Assembly: GCA_018669845.1 (NCBI GenBank)
Contig: JABHSO010000086.1
Span: 1 to 48,305 of the forward strand
Reading direction: 5' to 3'
Length of the DNA: 48,305 bases
Origin: Gammaproteobacteria bacterium
GTDB taxonomy: Bacteria; Pseudomonadota; Gammaproteobacteria; GCA-001735895
In this document: piece after piece, positions 17,970 through 27,101 of the stretch
How positions within the stretch are numbered: position 1 is the stretch's first letter
Layout of the letters: each line of letters begins with the position of its first letter
Position numbers and translations under genes: made by a program
Notes under the pieces: generated by a model
The model's input: the letters and a program-made list of their open reading frames with translations, nothing else
What the model was told of the DNA's origin: nothing
Databases searched by the model: none

Positions 17970-19123
17970 ACGCTAACAATGAGCAAAACTTACCTAAGCC
18001 TAAAAAATCCGTCGCTCTTTCCGGTACTGCAGCGGGAAACACCGCAGTATGCACCGTAGGACTAAAAGGTAATGACCTGCATTACCGTGGATATGACATC
18101 CTCGATTTTGCAGAACAGGCTGAATTTGAAGAAATCGCTTACCTCATCGTTCATGGAAAATTACCCAATCAGTCTGAACTGGATAGTTATAAAGCCAAAT
18201 TGAGATCAATGCGCGGTATTCCACAGGCATTAAAAACTTCACTGGAGCAACTACCTTCTACTGCACACCCCATGGATGTTCTTCGCACAGCAGCTTCATT
18301 TCTGGGTAGCAGTCTGCCAGAAAAAGCAGATCAGAACTCTGCTGAAGCACGTGACATTATCGACCGCATGATGGCAAGTTTCGGTTCCATGTTACTGTAC
18401 TGGTATCATTTTTCGGTCAATGGAAAGCGTATAGATGTCGAAACCGATGATGACTCAATCGGCGGACACTTTCTTCACCTGTTACACGGAGAAGCCCCAC
18501 CCGAAAAATGGGTCAGGGCTATGCATACATCGTTGATCCTGTATGCCGAACACGAATTTAATGCATCTACCTTTGCTGCCAGAGTTATTGCCGGAACCGG
18601 TTCTGACCTTTATTCCTGCATCACCGGTGCAATTGGTGCATTACGCGGCCCTAAACATGGTGGTGCCAACGAGGCAGCATGTGCCATTCAGCAACGCTAC
18701 AGTAATCCCGATGAAGCAGAAGCGAATATTCGAGAGCGTGTAGCCAACAAGGAAATAGTTATTGGTTTCGGTCACCCGGTTTATACAACCGGTGATCCAC
18801 GAAACGATGTTATCAAGCAAGTTGCCAAATCACTTGCCGATGACGCCAATGATCACAAAATGTTTGAAGTGGCCAACCGGCTCGAAACTGTCATGTGGGA
18901 TGTTAAAAAAATGTTCCCCAACCTCGACTGGTTTTCTGCGGTATCTTATAACCTGATGGCTGTACCAACCGATATGTTTACCCCGTTATTTGTCATTTCT
19001 CGCACCAGTGGCTGGGGAGCTCATATCATTGAACAACGTGAAGATGGTAAAATTATTCGCCCTTCAGCCATTTATACCGGCCCGGAGAATTTAACGTATA
19101 TACCTATCAAAGACCGAAAATAA
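17966..19123 (+). CDS. prpC: 2-methylcitrate synthase PrpC
   Basis: PrpC condenses propionyl-CoA with oxaloacetate to 2-methylcitrate. The protein has 385 residues (E. coli 389) and the type I citrate synthase fold: [41 protein letters not shown] with the catalytic His, and [13 protein letters not shown] with the second. The C-terminal [14 protein letters not shown] and [11 protein letters not shown] are typical. Early residues [16 protein letters not shown] are those that separate PrpC from GltA. It overlaps prpB (ATGA), and prpD follows after a 133-base gap that contains a repeat pair. Together with oxaloacetate-handling OadGAB downstream it shares a substrate. Confidence 0.94.
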   Translation: MNANNEQNLPKPKKSVALSGTAAGNTAVCTVGLKGNDLHYRGYDILDFAEQAEFEEIAYLIVHGKLPNQSELDSYKAKLRSMRGIPQALKTSLEQLPSTAHPMDVLRTAASFLGSSLPEKADQNSAEARDIIDRMMASFGSMLLYWYHFSVNGKRIDVETDDDSIGGHFLHLLHGEAPPEKWVRAMHTSLILYAEHEFNASTFAARVIAGTGSDLYSCITGAIGALRGPKHGGANEAACAIQQRYSNPDEAEANIRERVANKEIVIGFGHPVYTTGDPRNDVIKQVAKSLADDANDHKMFEVANRLETVMWDVKKMFPNLDWFSAVSYNLMAVPTDMFTPLFVISRTSGWGAHIIEQREDGKIIRPSAIYTGPENLTYIPIKDRK

Positions 19124-19149
19124 ATTTACTAGATGTAAAATTATTATTT

Positions 19150-19224
19150 CACCACTAAGAACACGAAGTTCACGAAGATAAAATACCCTTATATATTCTT
19201 CGTGCTCTTCGTGTACTTCGTGGT
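19150..19224. repeat. Inverted pair of CTTCGTG-type repeats between prpC and prpD
   Basis: CACCACTAAGAACACGAAG (from 19150) is the imperfect reverse complement of CTTCGTGTACTTCGTGG (ending near 19223). The loop is short (about 16 bases), giving a potential hairpin inside the prp operon. It may reduce read-through or protect the prpBC message end; no T-run follows. Confidence 0.7.
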
Positions 19225-19256
19225 AAAACCAGTTATTTACCTTTATCGAGAAACTA

Positions 19257-20714
19257 ATGAGTAAAGCAGCCGTATTAGATGCAAGCCGCCCTGATTTTGA
19301 TCAGGTCATTCAGGACATTACAGATTATGTAATGAACTACGATGTCACCCAGTCACAGGAAGCGATGGAAACCGCTCGTTATTGCTGGATGGATACAATC
19401 GGTTGCGGACTGTTTGCTTTAAAATATCCTGCCTGTACAAAAATGCTGGGACCCATTGTGCCAGGTGCAGGGATGGATAATGGTTCAAGAGTGCCTGGAA
19501 CCTCTTACGAGCTTGACCCGGTTCGTGCAGCATGGAATATCGGTGCCATGGTTCGCTGGCTTGATTTCAACGATACATGGCTAGCTGCCGAATGGGGACA
19601 TCCTTCAGATAACCTGGGTGCAATTCTGGCTTTAGCTGATTATCAGTCACGTTCACGTGTTGCCAAAGGGGAAGCGCCTTTAACCATGAAAGATGTGTTA
19701 GTCGCAATGGTTCAGGCGCACGAAGTTCAGGGCGTCATTGCTCTGGAAAATTGTTTTAACCGTGTTGGTCTGGATCATGTCATGCTGGTTCGTATTGCTT
19801 CAGCCGCTGTTGCAGCCAGAATGCTGGGCTGCAACCGTGATGAAATCTGTACCGCTGTTTCACATGCCTGGCTGGATGGTTCCTCCCTCAGAACCTATCG
19901 CCATGCACCCAATACCGGATCACGCAAATCCTGGGCTGCTGGTGATGCATCTTCACGCGGTTTGTTCCTGGCATTGATGGCACAACGCGGAGAAATGGGT
20001 TATCCATCAGCCATCACGGCTAAAACCTGGGGGTTTCAGGATGTTTCTTTTAAAGGCAATGAACTGGTTTTTAACCAGCCTTATGAAACCTATGTGATGG
20101 AAAATATTTTATTCAAAATTTCCTTTCCTGCCGAGTTTCATGCTCAGACGGCTGTTGAAGCAGCCATCACCCTTCACGACACCATGTTAAGCATGGATAA
20201 AACCGTCGATGACATTCAAACCATTACCCTGGAAACTCAGGAATCAGGTGACCGCATTATCAATAAAACAGGAAAACTGGATAACCCTGCTGACCGCGAT
20301 CATTGCCTGCAATATATGGTGGCTGTTGGACTACTAAAAGGCCGTTTAAATGCAGAAGATTACGAAGACGATGTTGCCAGTGATGTCCGCATCGATCAAC
20401 TTCGCGACAAAATGACCGTCAAAGAAAACGAACGTTTTACCCGCGAATACCTGGAAGCCGACAAACGTGCCATCGGAAATGCCATTCACATTACCTTTAC
20501 CGATGGCAGAACCATCAATGAAAGCGTTGACTACCCGGTCGGTCACAGGCGTCGCCGTGATGAAGGCATTCCATTATTAAAAGAGAAATTCGAACGTTAC
20601 GTGCGAGGCCGTATTAGCCAGAAAAACTCTGAAGAAATACTTTCTATTTGTTCAACACAGGAAAGTTTCGAGCAACTTTCAGTCAATGATATGATGGATT
20701 TGTTTGTCATCTAA
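19257..20714 (+). CDS. prpD: 2-methylcitrate dehydratase PrpD
   Basis: PrpD dehydrates 2-methylcitrate to 2-methyl-cis-aconitate without an iron-sulfur cluster. The protein has 485 residues (E. coli 483) and the MmgE/PrpD family layout: RPDFDQVIQDITDYVMNYDV, RYCWMDTIGCGLFALKYPAC, VRWLDFNDTWLAAEWGHPSDN, the AAGDASSRG segment and FPAEFHAQTAVEAA. AcnD and PrpF, the alternative pair for this step, are absent, so a housekeeping aconitase would complete hydration. The ATG follows the inverted repeat with only a weak ribosome binding site (TCGAG). Confidence 0.94.
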   Translation: MSKAAVLDASRPDFDQVIQDITDYVMNYDVTQSQEAMETARYCWMDTIGCGLFALKYPACTKMLGPIVPGAGMDNGSRVPGTSYELDPVRAAWNIGAMVRWLDFNDTWLAAEWGHPSDNLGAILALADYQSRSRVAKGEAPLTMKDVLVAMVQAHEVQGVIALENCFNRVGLDHVMLVRIASAAVAARMLGCNRDEICTAVSHAWLDGSSLRTYRHAPNTGSRKSWAAGDASSRGLFLALMAQRGEMGYPSAITAKTWGFQDVSFKGNELVFNQPYETYVMENILFKISFPAEFHAQTAVEAAITLHDTMLSMDKTVDDIQTITLETQESGDRIINKTGKLDNPADRDHCLQYMVAVGLLKGRLNAEDYEDDVASDVRIDQLRDKMTVKENERFTREYLEADKRAIGNAIHITFTDGRTINESVDYPVGHRRRRDEGIPLLKEKFERYVRGRISQKNSEEILSICSTQESFEQLSVNDMMDLFVI

Positions 20715-20738
20715 CTGACCATCTATAGAGTAAATCGA

Positions 20739-21737
20739 GTGCTGGAAAAACTAAGCGAACAGCCCGTATCCTTAATAGAAACGATACGGGCGAGAGAGGT
20801 CATCAAACCATATCTCACCCCGACACAGTGTTTGTTTAATAGCAGGCTCAGCAAACTTCTAGGTGCTGATGTTTATATTAAATATGAAAATCAGAATCCT
20901 ACGGGCAGCTTCAAAATTCGTGGTGGTATAAACCTGATGGCCAGCCTGTCAAAACTGACAGATTCTGGAGTCATAACCTTTTCAACAGGTAACCATGGTC
21001 TATCCATGGCCACTAGTGCAGCTCTATTTAATATTCCTGCAACAATTGTTGTACCTGATAACAATACGCCTGCTAAAAACCGTAAAATACTTGAAACGGA
21101 TGCTGAGCTTATTGAAACCGGGCAAACCTTCGAGCAGGCTTCACAAGCGGCTGAAGAACTTTGTCAGCAACGCGGCCTCTATTACGTTCATCCAGCCAAT
21201 CAGCCACAGTTAATTAATGGTGTTGGCACCGAGTTTCTGGAAATAATAGAAACTGTTCCAGATCTTGATGCCGTCATTGTTCCGATAGGCGCTGGCAGTG
21301 AAGTTGCAGCTGCAATTACGACGCTTAAAACAATAAACCCATCGATACAAATTTATGCTGTTCAGGCCGAAAGTTCTAATGCAGCCTGGAATTCATGGAA
21401 ATCAGGTGAAATTCAAACGGCAGAAAATACCACTTTTGCAGGCGGTTTTGCCACCGGCATTGCCTATGACTTACCTTTTTCGATCTACAAAAATGCTATC
21501 ACTGATTTTGTATTACTGAGCGAAGATGAAATTTATAGCTCCATTGCTCTTGCGGCTTACTACAGTCAGACCATGCTGGAAGGTGCCGGCGCATCAACTA
21601 TCATGGCCGCGATCAAACTTAAACAGCAATTAAAAGGGAAAAAGGTTGCTTTACAATTTAGTGGCTGCAATGCTTCAGCCAATGAAATCCACAAAGCCTG
21701 TCAACTTAAAGAGTTTGAGTCTGGCTTTATTGCCTAA
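20739..21737 (+). CDS. PLP-dependent threonine/serine dehydratase-like enzyme
   Basis: This fold type II PLP enzyme probably deaminates threonine or serine; with threonine the product 2-oxobutyrate leads to propionyl-CoA, which suits the prp context. The 332 residues contain the cofactor lysine in TGSFKIRGG (K59), the substrate loop FSTGNHGLSMA, and a C-terminal SGCNAS segment in place of the usual SGGN that holds the pyridine nitrogen. The glycine-rich phosphate loop reads PIGAGSE where biosynthetic threonine dehydratase has GGGG. No regulatory ACT domain follows, so it is catabolic-type in size. These loop changes make the substrate uncertain; serine racemase or a hydroxyectoine-pathway-like lyase is possible. 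It starts with GTG, 24 bases after prpD, and acuI follows after 17 bases, so one operon is likely. Confidence 0.75.
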   Translation: MLEKLSEQPVSLIETIRAREVIKPYLTPTQCLFNSRLSKLLGADVYIKYENQNPTGSFKIRGGINLMASLSKLTDSGVITFSTGNHGLSMATSAALFNIPATIVVPDNNTPAKNRKILETDAELIETGQTFEQASQAAEELCQQRGLYYVHPANQPQLINGVGTEFLEIIETVPDLDAVIVPIGAGSEVAAAITTLKTINPSIQIYAVQAESSNAAWNSWKSGEIQTAENTTFAGGFATGIAYDLPFSIYKNAITDFVLLSEDEIYSSIALAAYYSQTMLEGAGASTIMAAIKLKQQLKGKKVALQFSGCNASANEIHKACQLKEFESGFIA

Positions 21738-21754
21738 TAAATAGAGAGACAAAT

Positions 21755-22744
21755 ATGAATACATTTCCCGCATGGCTTGCGACAGAATCTGATAAAGGCC
21801 CCGTGGTATCACGCACAGAACTTACCACAGATGATTTAATGGATGGCGATGTTACCGTCAAGGTTGAATACTCGGGTTTAAACTACAAAGATGGTCTAGC
21901 AATGGCCAAAACGGCGATGATTATTCGCAAACCCCCTCTCATTCCTGGAATAGACCTGGCCGGTACGGTGACCCATTCTGACAGTGATTCATTCAAACCC
22001 GGTGACCGTGTTGTATTAACCGGATATGGCATCGGCGAAAGATTTCACGGTGGTTATGCAGGAGTGGCCCGGGTTAAAAGCGAATGGCTGGTTCCACTGC
22101 CGGACAACATGACTACACGACAGGCTATGGCCATCGGAACAGCAGGATTCACCGCCATGTTATGTGTTCTGGCTCTGGAAAATCATGGCATCAAACCTGA
22201 AGATGGCGATATTCTGGTCACCGGTGCAGCCGGAGGTGTGGGCAGCATAGCACTCGCAGTATTAAACAAACTGGGTTACAGCATTACAGCCACGACCGGG
22301 CGCCCTCAGGAATCTGATTACCTGAAACAGCTGGGAGCAAATGATATTCTGGATCGCAGTGAGTTTGCTGAAAAAGCACGACCTTTAGCAAAAGAACGCT
22401 GGGCTGGCGCTATCGATGTGGCCGGCGGGTTTACTCTGGCCAATGTATTAAGTCAGGTCAAAATTGGTGGCGCAGTAGCCGCCTGTGGATTAGCCGAATC
22501 TATGGATTTACCCACATCTGTTGCACCTTTTATTCTACGCGGCATCACACTGCACGGAATAGATTCTGTTTCTTGTCCAATGCAAACACGACTTAATGCA
22601 TGGAACCGTCTTGGATCTGATCTGGATATGAACATACTTGAATCCATGTCCAGTGAAATTGACTTTGAAGAAATTCCAGAAGCAGCTGCAGCAATTCTTA
22701 AAGGTCAGATTCGTGGACGTACTATTGTTAAAATTCCTGAGTAA
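21755..22744 (+). CDS. acuI: Acryloyl-CoA reductase AcuI/YhdH family
   Basis: AcuI reduces acryloyl-CoA to propionyl-CoA with NADPH and protects against this toxic electrophile, formed for example from DMSP or 3-hydroxypropionate. The 329 residues match the medium-chain YhdH/AcuI family throughout: SGLNYKDGLAM, IRKPPLIPGIDLAGTV, GDRVVLTGYGIGE, GTAGFTAMLCVLALE, the Rossmann motif VTGAAGGVGSIA, and AGAIDVAGG. No zinc-binding residues are present, as expected. It sits in the prp cluster where its product is consumed. Ribosome binding site AGAGAGA is visible 8 bases before the ATG. Confidence 0.88.
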   Translation: MNTFPAWLATESDKGPVVSRTELTTDDLMDGDVTVKVEYSGLNYKDGLAMAKTAMIIRKPPLIPGIDLAGTVTHSDSDSFKPGDRVVLTGYGIGERFHGGYAGVARVKSEWLVPLPDNMTTRQAMAIGTAGFTAMLCVLALENHGIKPEDGDILVTGAAGGVGSIALAVLNKLGYSITATTGRPQESDYLKQLGANDILDRSEFAEKARPLAKERWAGAIDVAGGFTLANVLSQVKIGGAVAACGLAESMDLPTSVAPFILRGITLHGIDSVSCPMQTRLNAWNRLGSDLDMNILESMSSEIDFEEIPEAAAAILKGQIRGRTIVKIPE

Positions 22745-22747
22745 TTA

Positions 22748-23635
22748 ATGTACCTGGAATATATCGAACCGGTATTCAGGCCTCCTAGTGAGGCCAATTC
22801 ACTGATACTGCAAGTCACCAATGGCTGCTCATGGAACAATTGTACATTTTGCTCAATGTACACAGAACCACAGAAAAAATTTCGACCAAAATCACTGGAA
22901 GCAATTGAATCAGAACTACAACTAATTCAAAGTTCCGGCCAGCAATACCGACGAATATTCCTTGCCGATGGAGATGCCATGTCGCTGTCTTTTAGACGTC
23001 TGCACGGCATTATGTCTTTGATCAATAAATATCAACCGGATTGCCAACGTGTTTCATCCTATTGTTTGCCTCGTAACCTGTTAAATAAAACTGAAGATGA
23101 ATTACACACATTACAATCTAAGGGTTTAACGCTCATGTATGTGGGATGTGAAACCGGTGATGACCTGCTGCTCGAAAAAGTACAAAAAGGTGAATCTTTT
23201 GATTCGTCACTGGTTGCTTTAATGAAAATAAAAAATGCCGGCATGAAAAGCTCGGTGATGATTTTAAATGGACTGGGAGGCTCTAAATACAGTGAACAAC
23301 ACGCCATCAATTCAGCTCAATTAATGAACGAAGCTCAACCGGATTACCTGGCAACGCTGGTGGTTACTTTTTACCATGGTGAAGAACGTTTTCAAAAAGA
23401 GTTTGGAGGCGATTTTACCTCCCTGAAACCAGGTGAATTATTTACAGAGATGGAAACTTTGCTACAACACCTAAATCTTGAAAAGACAATATTTCGTAGT
23501 GATCATGCTTCAAATTACCTGATACTAAAAGGTATTCTCGGGCGTGATAAAGATAAATTATTACAGCAGGTACAAAATGCTATTCAGCATCAAGGCTCTG
23601 CAAATTTACGCCAGGAATGGCAGAGAAGTTTTTAG
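22748..23635 (+). CDS. Radical SAM protein of unknown substrate
   Basis: The 295-residue protein has the radical SAM cluster motif C27-x4-C32-x2-C35 in TNGCSWNNCTFCSMY, which binds a [4Fe-4S] cluster and SAM. Downstream, RRIFLADGDAM resembles the GGE-type strand, and MYVGCETGDDLLLEKVQKG the SAM-binding ribose strand of Elp3/HemN-like members. No cobalamin, TRAM or SPASM domain is seen, so it is a compact single-domain enzyme. It begins 3 bases after acuI and is probably co-transcribed with it. I do not know the reaction. The spacing C-x4-C is a recognised variant of the usual C-x3-C. Confidence 0.8.
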   Translation: MYLEYIEPVFRPPSEANSLILQVTNGCSWNNCTFCSMYTEPQKKFRPKSLEAIESELQLIQSSGQQYRRIFLADGDAMSLSFRRLHGIMSLINKYQPDCQRVSSYCLPRNLLNKTEDELHTLQSKGLTLMYVGCETGDDLLLEKVQKGESFDSSLVALMKIKNAGMKSSVMILNGLGGSKYSEQHAINSAQLMNEAQPDYLATLVVTFYHGEERFQKEFGGDFTSLKPGELFTEMETLLQHLNLEKTIFRSDHASNYLILKGILGRDKDKLLQQVQNAIQHQGSANLRQEWQRSF

Positions 23636-23642
23636 TTTGCTG

Positions 23643-24311
23643 TCAAATTAAAGCATTCAATTCTGACAGGGAATGAATTTTATAGGTTGGCTGTTCACCC
23701 CAGCTATCCAGTTGCTGCTTTAAATCACGTTTAATCCACACGCTGTTCATGCCACAATTCCCTGCACCCATAACATCAAAACCGTTGCCTGAGATAAGCC
23801 AGCTATCTTTGGCATTTGCTCCAGCTCTTTTTAAAAAGTGCTGATAAATAGCAGGATCAGGTTTATATTTTCTTATTTCATCAGCGCTGATAATTTCCTT
23901 GAAATATTGATTTATCTGATCATCTTCAAATAATTTTTCAACATCTTCAAGCGGCCCATTGGTTAAGGCATACATTTGAAGATCATCACGGTCTCTCAAC
24001 GTTTTTAAGGTTTTAACAACATCCTTAAAAACAGGCAGGTTCTGATATCTTTTTATCAAACTAAAATGCTGATCGGTTGTAATTGACACACCAAATGCCT
24101 CGATACAATAATCCAGCGCATCACCGGTACAGGTATAAAAAGGTTGATAACGATTCATCATGCTGCGTCGAAAAGAATATTCGAGCTGTTTATCTCTCCA
24201 TAAAGTAGCAAAAGGAACAGCCTTATCTTCCTCGATATAATGCTGCAAAAGATCAACCATTCCGTATGTATTGATTAAAGTTCCATAAACGTCAAAAGCT
24301 AAGGTTATCAT
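23643..24311 (-). CDS. HAD hydrolase, type II haloacid dehalogenase family
   Basis: The 222 residues show the haloacid dehalogenase fold: motif I FDVYGTLINT with nucleophile D7, motif II ALTNGP (Thr/Asn), motif III Lys in KYKPDPAIY, and motif IV near SGNGFDVMGAGNCGM. The order and helical cap (residues 15-90) are those of (S)-2-haloacid dehalogenases, which swap a halogen for hydroxyl; many relatives are phosphatases or unknown. It is convergent with the radical SAM gene (7-base gap) and lies downstream of acs on the same strand. Confidence 0.8.
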   Translation of the reverse strand: MITLAFDVYGTLINTYGMVDLLQHYIEEDKAVPFATLWRDKQLEYSFRRSMMNRYQPFYTCTGDALDYCIEAFGVSITTDQHFSLIKRYQNLPVFKDVVKTLKTLRDRDDLQMYALTNGPLEDVEKLFEDDQINQYFKEIISADEIRKYKPDPAIYQHFLKRAGANAKDSWLISGNGFDVMGAGNCGMNSVWIKRDLKQQLDSWGEQPTYKIHSLSELNALI

Positions 24312-24373
24312 TTCTATTGCCTGGTAATGTTGATGCTGGCTTAAGTGCCAGCATCACAGAAAAGTTTTACAAC

Positions 24374-26320
24374 TTATTTATTTTCTCGATTATCAATCAA
24401 GTTATCAACCACCGAAGGATCTGCCAGGGTAGAAGTATCGCCCAGGTTATCCAGCTCATTGGCTGCTATTTTTCGTAAAATACGACGCATGATTTTGCCA
24501 GAACGAGTTTTCGGTAAACCCGGTGCCCATTGAATTAAATTCACTTTTGCGATAGGACCAATTTCCTTTCTAACCAGCGCAACCAGTTCAGTTTTTAATT
24601 CATCGGTGGGTTCAAGCCCGGTCATTAACGTGACATAGGCATAGATTCCCTGACCGGTGATTTCATGTGGATATCCAACCACTGCTGACTCTGCAACCTT
24701 TTCATGTAATACCAGAGCAGATTCTATTTCGGCAGTACCAAGACGATGACCTGATACATTCAATACATCATCGACACGACCGGTAATCCAGTAATACCCA
24801 TCAGCATCACGTTTTGCTCCGTCACCGGTAAAGTAATAACCTTTATAGGTTGAGAAATAGGTTTCATAAAAACGTTCATGATTACCATATAGCGTGCGTA
24901 ATTGCCCGGGCCATGGACGTTTGATAGCCAGGTTACCTGTAGCAGGGTTACCATCAATTTCGTTACCTTCTTCATCAATTAATACTGGCTCTACACCAAA
25001 AAATGGGAACGTTGCCGAACCGGGTTTTAATGGAGTTGCACCCGGTAATGGCGTAAGCATATGTCCACCCGTTTCAGTCTGCCACCAGGTATCCACGATA
25101 GGACAACGACTATCACCGACCACTCGATAATACCATTCCCAGGCTTCAGGATTGATTGGCTCACCAACCGTACCCAGCAAACGCAGAGCACTGCGTTTGG
25201 TTTTCTTAACTGGCTCTTCGCCAGCAGCCATCAGTGCACGGATTGCTGTGGGGGCCGTATAAAAAATTGAAACATCATGTTTGTCACAAACCTGCCAGAA
25301 CCTTGAAGCATCTGGATAAGTTGGGATGCCTTCAAACATTAACGTAGTTGCGCCATTCGCCAGTGGACCATACACAATATAGGTATGCCCTGTTACCCAG
25401 CCCACATCAGCCGTACACCAGTAAGTTTCACCATCTTTATAGTCAAAAACCAGTTTATGAGTCATCGCGGCCTGTAATAAATAACCACCTGTTGTGTGTA
25501 GAACACCTTTTGGTTTGCCCGTTGAACCCGATGTATAAAGTATAAACATAGGATCTTCGGCATCCATTTCTTCAGCTTCACAGACTGTATCTGCCTGCCC
25601 GACAGCTTCGTGATACCAGACATCAATTTTGTCATTCCACTCAACCGGATCACCACCACGCTTCACTACAATGTTAGTGTGAACATTTGGACATGCTGCA
25701 ATCGCTTTATCCGCATTCGACTTAAGCGGAACTTTTTTACCACCACGCACTGATTGATCGGCAGTGATAACAACCTGACAATCCGAATCAAGAATACGGT
25801 CTTTTAATGCTTCCGGAGAGAACCCGCCAAATACAACTGAGTGCATCGCGCCAATTCGTGTACAGGCCAGCATGGCAACTGCAGCTTCAGGAACCATTGG
25901 CATATAGATAGAAACTCGATCGCCTTTTTTAACACCTCGGCCTTTCAGTACATTTGAAAACTGACAGACTTCCTGATGCAATTCTTTATAGGTGATTTTT
26001 CTATCTTCATTAGGATCATCACTTTCCCAGATGATAGCTATCTGGTCACCACGTGTTTCAAGGTGACGATCAAGGCAGTTAGTTGAAACGTTTAACTTAC
26101 CGCCACTGAACCAGTTAACATGCAGGTCTTTTTCATCAAAACTCCAATCTCGAACCTTATCCCAGCTCTTTGACCAGGTCAGATATTTTTCTGCCTGTTC
26201 AGACCAGAAGGTTTCCGGGTCATCCAGTGACTGACGGTACATTTTCTGATACTCGTCCTGAGATATATTCGCCTGTGCTGCAAAATCCGCTGGTACGGGA
26301 TAAACTGATTCGTCTGACAT
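24374..26320 (-). CDS. acs: Acetyl-CoA synthetase Acs
   Basis: Acs makes acetyl-CoA from acetate, ATP and CoA. The 648 residues compare with 652 in E. coli and keep its motifs: [18 protein letters not shown], the phosphate loop [51 protein letters not shown] and the catalytic lysine in [10 protein letters not shown] at K609, the same number as the acetylation-controlled lysine of the enterobacterial enzyme. A ribosome binding site GGAG lies 9 bases before the ATG. It is divergent from oadGAB. With PrpE at 2.6 kb the organism has separate ligases for C2 and C3 acids. Confidence 0.94.
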   Translation of the reverse strand: MSDESVYPVPADFAAQANISQDEYQKMYRQSLDDPETFWSEQAEKYLTWSKSWDKVRDWSFDEKDLHVNWFSGGKLNVSTNCLDRHLETRGDQIAIIWESDDPNEDRKITYKELHQEVCQFSNVLKGRGVKKGDRVSIYMPMVPEAAVAMLACTRIGAMHSVVFGGFSPEALKDRILDSDCQVVITADQSVRGGKKVPLKSNADKAIAACPNVHTNIVVKRGGDPVEWNDKIDVWYHEAVGQADTVCEAEEMDAEDPMFILYTSGSTGKPKGVLHTTGGYLLQAAMTHKLVFDYKDGETYWCTADVGWVTGHTYIVYGPLANGATTLMFEGIPTYPDASRFWQVCDKHDVSIFYTAPTAIRALMAAGEEPVKKTKRSALRLLGTVGEPINPEAWEWYYRVVGDSRCPIVDTWWQTETGGHMLTPLPGATPLKPGSATFPFFGVEPVLIDEEGNEIDGNPATGNLAIKRPWPGQLRTLYGNHERFYETYFSTYKGYYFTGDGAKRDADGYYWITGRVDDVLNVSGHRLGTAEIESALVLHEKVAESAVVGYPHEITGQGIYAYVTLMTGLEPTDELKTELVALVRKEIGPIAKVNLIQWAPGLPKTRSGKIMRRILRKIAANELDNLGDTSTLADPSVVDNLIDNRENK

Positions 26321-26780
26321 TTGTGGGCTCCTGATAAGCGTTTTATTCTATTTTTGTTTATTGATCTAATGTTACCCGATATTACCTGAATTTGCGTATT
26401 CAGGTTAAGGTAGAATCTTTGATTATTTCAACCTTGCAAGCAACCATTGAACACCCTCATTCTACTTCTATTTGATGTAGCTCAAAAAATTAATCCTATT
26501 AATTTTAGATAACATTATAATTCCAAATTATCTATTGTTGAACTTGCTATGATTTGTATTTTCAATATTCAATATTAGCATTCTTTTTTTCTGGTTAATC
26601 TCCTTACCCAGCCTTAATCCTGGCCACTCTCAGGCTTAATCTTACTCCAGCATCATGCCGTTCCCTAACCCACAGTTGATAAAAAATGATATAGTAGCCA
26701 TGCAAATTAACTAAGAGCCTTATAAGCTATTGTTTTTATTTGAGATTTCATCTCTTTGACCATAATTAAAATGCATAACA
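26321..26780. other. Intergenic region between acs and oadG
   Basis: This 460-base AT-rich region must hold divergent promoters for acs and oadGAB. I see an 8-bp inverted repeat, listed separately, but no sigma-54 promoter, no CRP-type site and no operator like those of 12235-12276. No open frame with coding character is visible. Confidence 0.6.
26384..26405. promoter_or_regulatory. Inverted repeat ACCTGAAT-N6-ATTCAGGT upstream of acs
   Basis: Perfect 8-base arms flank TTGCGT, 64 bases upstream of the acs start on the minus strand. The geometry suits binding of a dimeric regulator. No regulator gene nearby identifies it. Confidence 0.4.
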
Positions 26781-27050
26781 ATGGATAAATTACAGCCTTT
26801 AATAAATGAAAGCGCCCAGTTGATGTTAATTGGAATGGGTACTGTCTTTATTATTCTGATCATGCTGATCTTTTTGATAAATGTCGTCAGTAAACTTGTT
26901 ATAACCTTTAAGCTTGAAGATGAACCAGCAACAACTGCTCGTGCCGCCTACACCGTGAGCAAAAAAATAACTGCAACAAACGACAATGAACTAATCGCAG
27001 TCATTAGCAGCGCGATAAGTACTTATAAAAAACAACACTCTACATCTTAA
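26781..27050 (+). CDS. oadG: Oxaloacetate decarboxylase gamma subunit OadG
   Basis: OadG anchors and assembles the sodium-pumping oxaloacetate decarboxylase. The 89 residues include one membrane helix (about 13-38, LMLIGMGTVFIILIMLIFLINVV) typical of OadG, then a hydrophilic tail (ISSAISTYKKQH) that contacts OadA; LIAVISSAISTYK is a recurring OadG end. The order oadG-oadA-oadB with 51- and 8-base gaps is the usual operon. Confidence 0.88.
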   Translation: MDKLQPLINESAQLMLIGMGTVFIILIMLIFLINVVSKLVITFKLEDEPATTARAAYTVSKKITATNDNELIAVISSAISTYKKQHSTS

Positions 27051-27101
27051 TAAGAAGTTAACTAACTAGAAACTAACCAGCCAAAATCCCGGATTAGCCC
27101 T

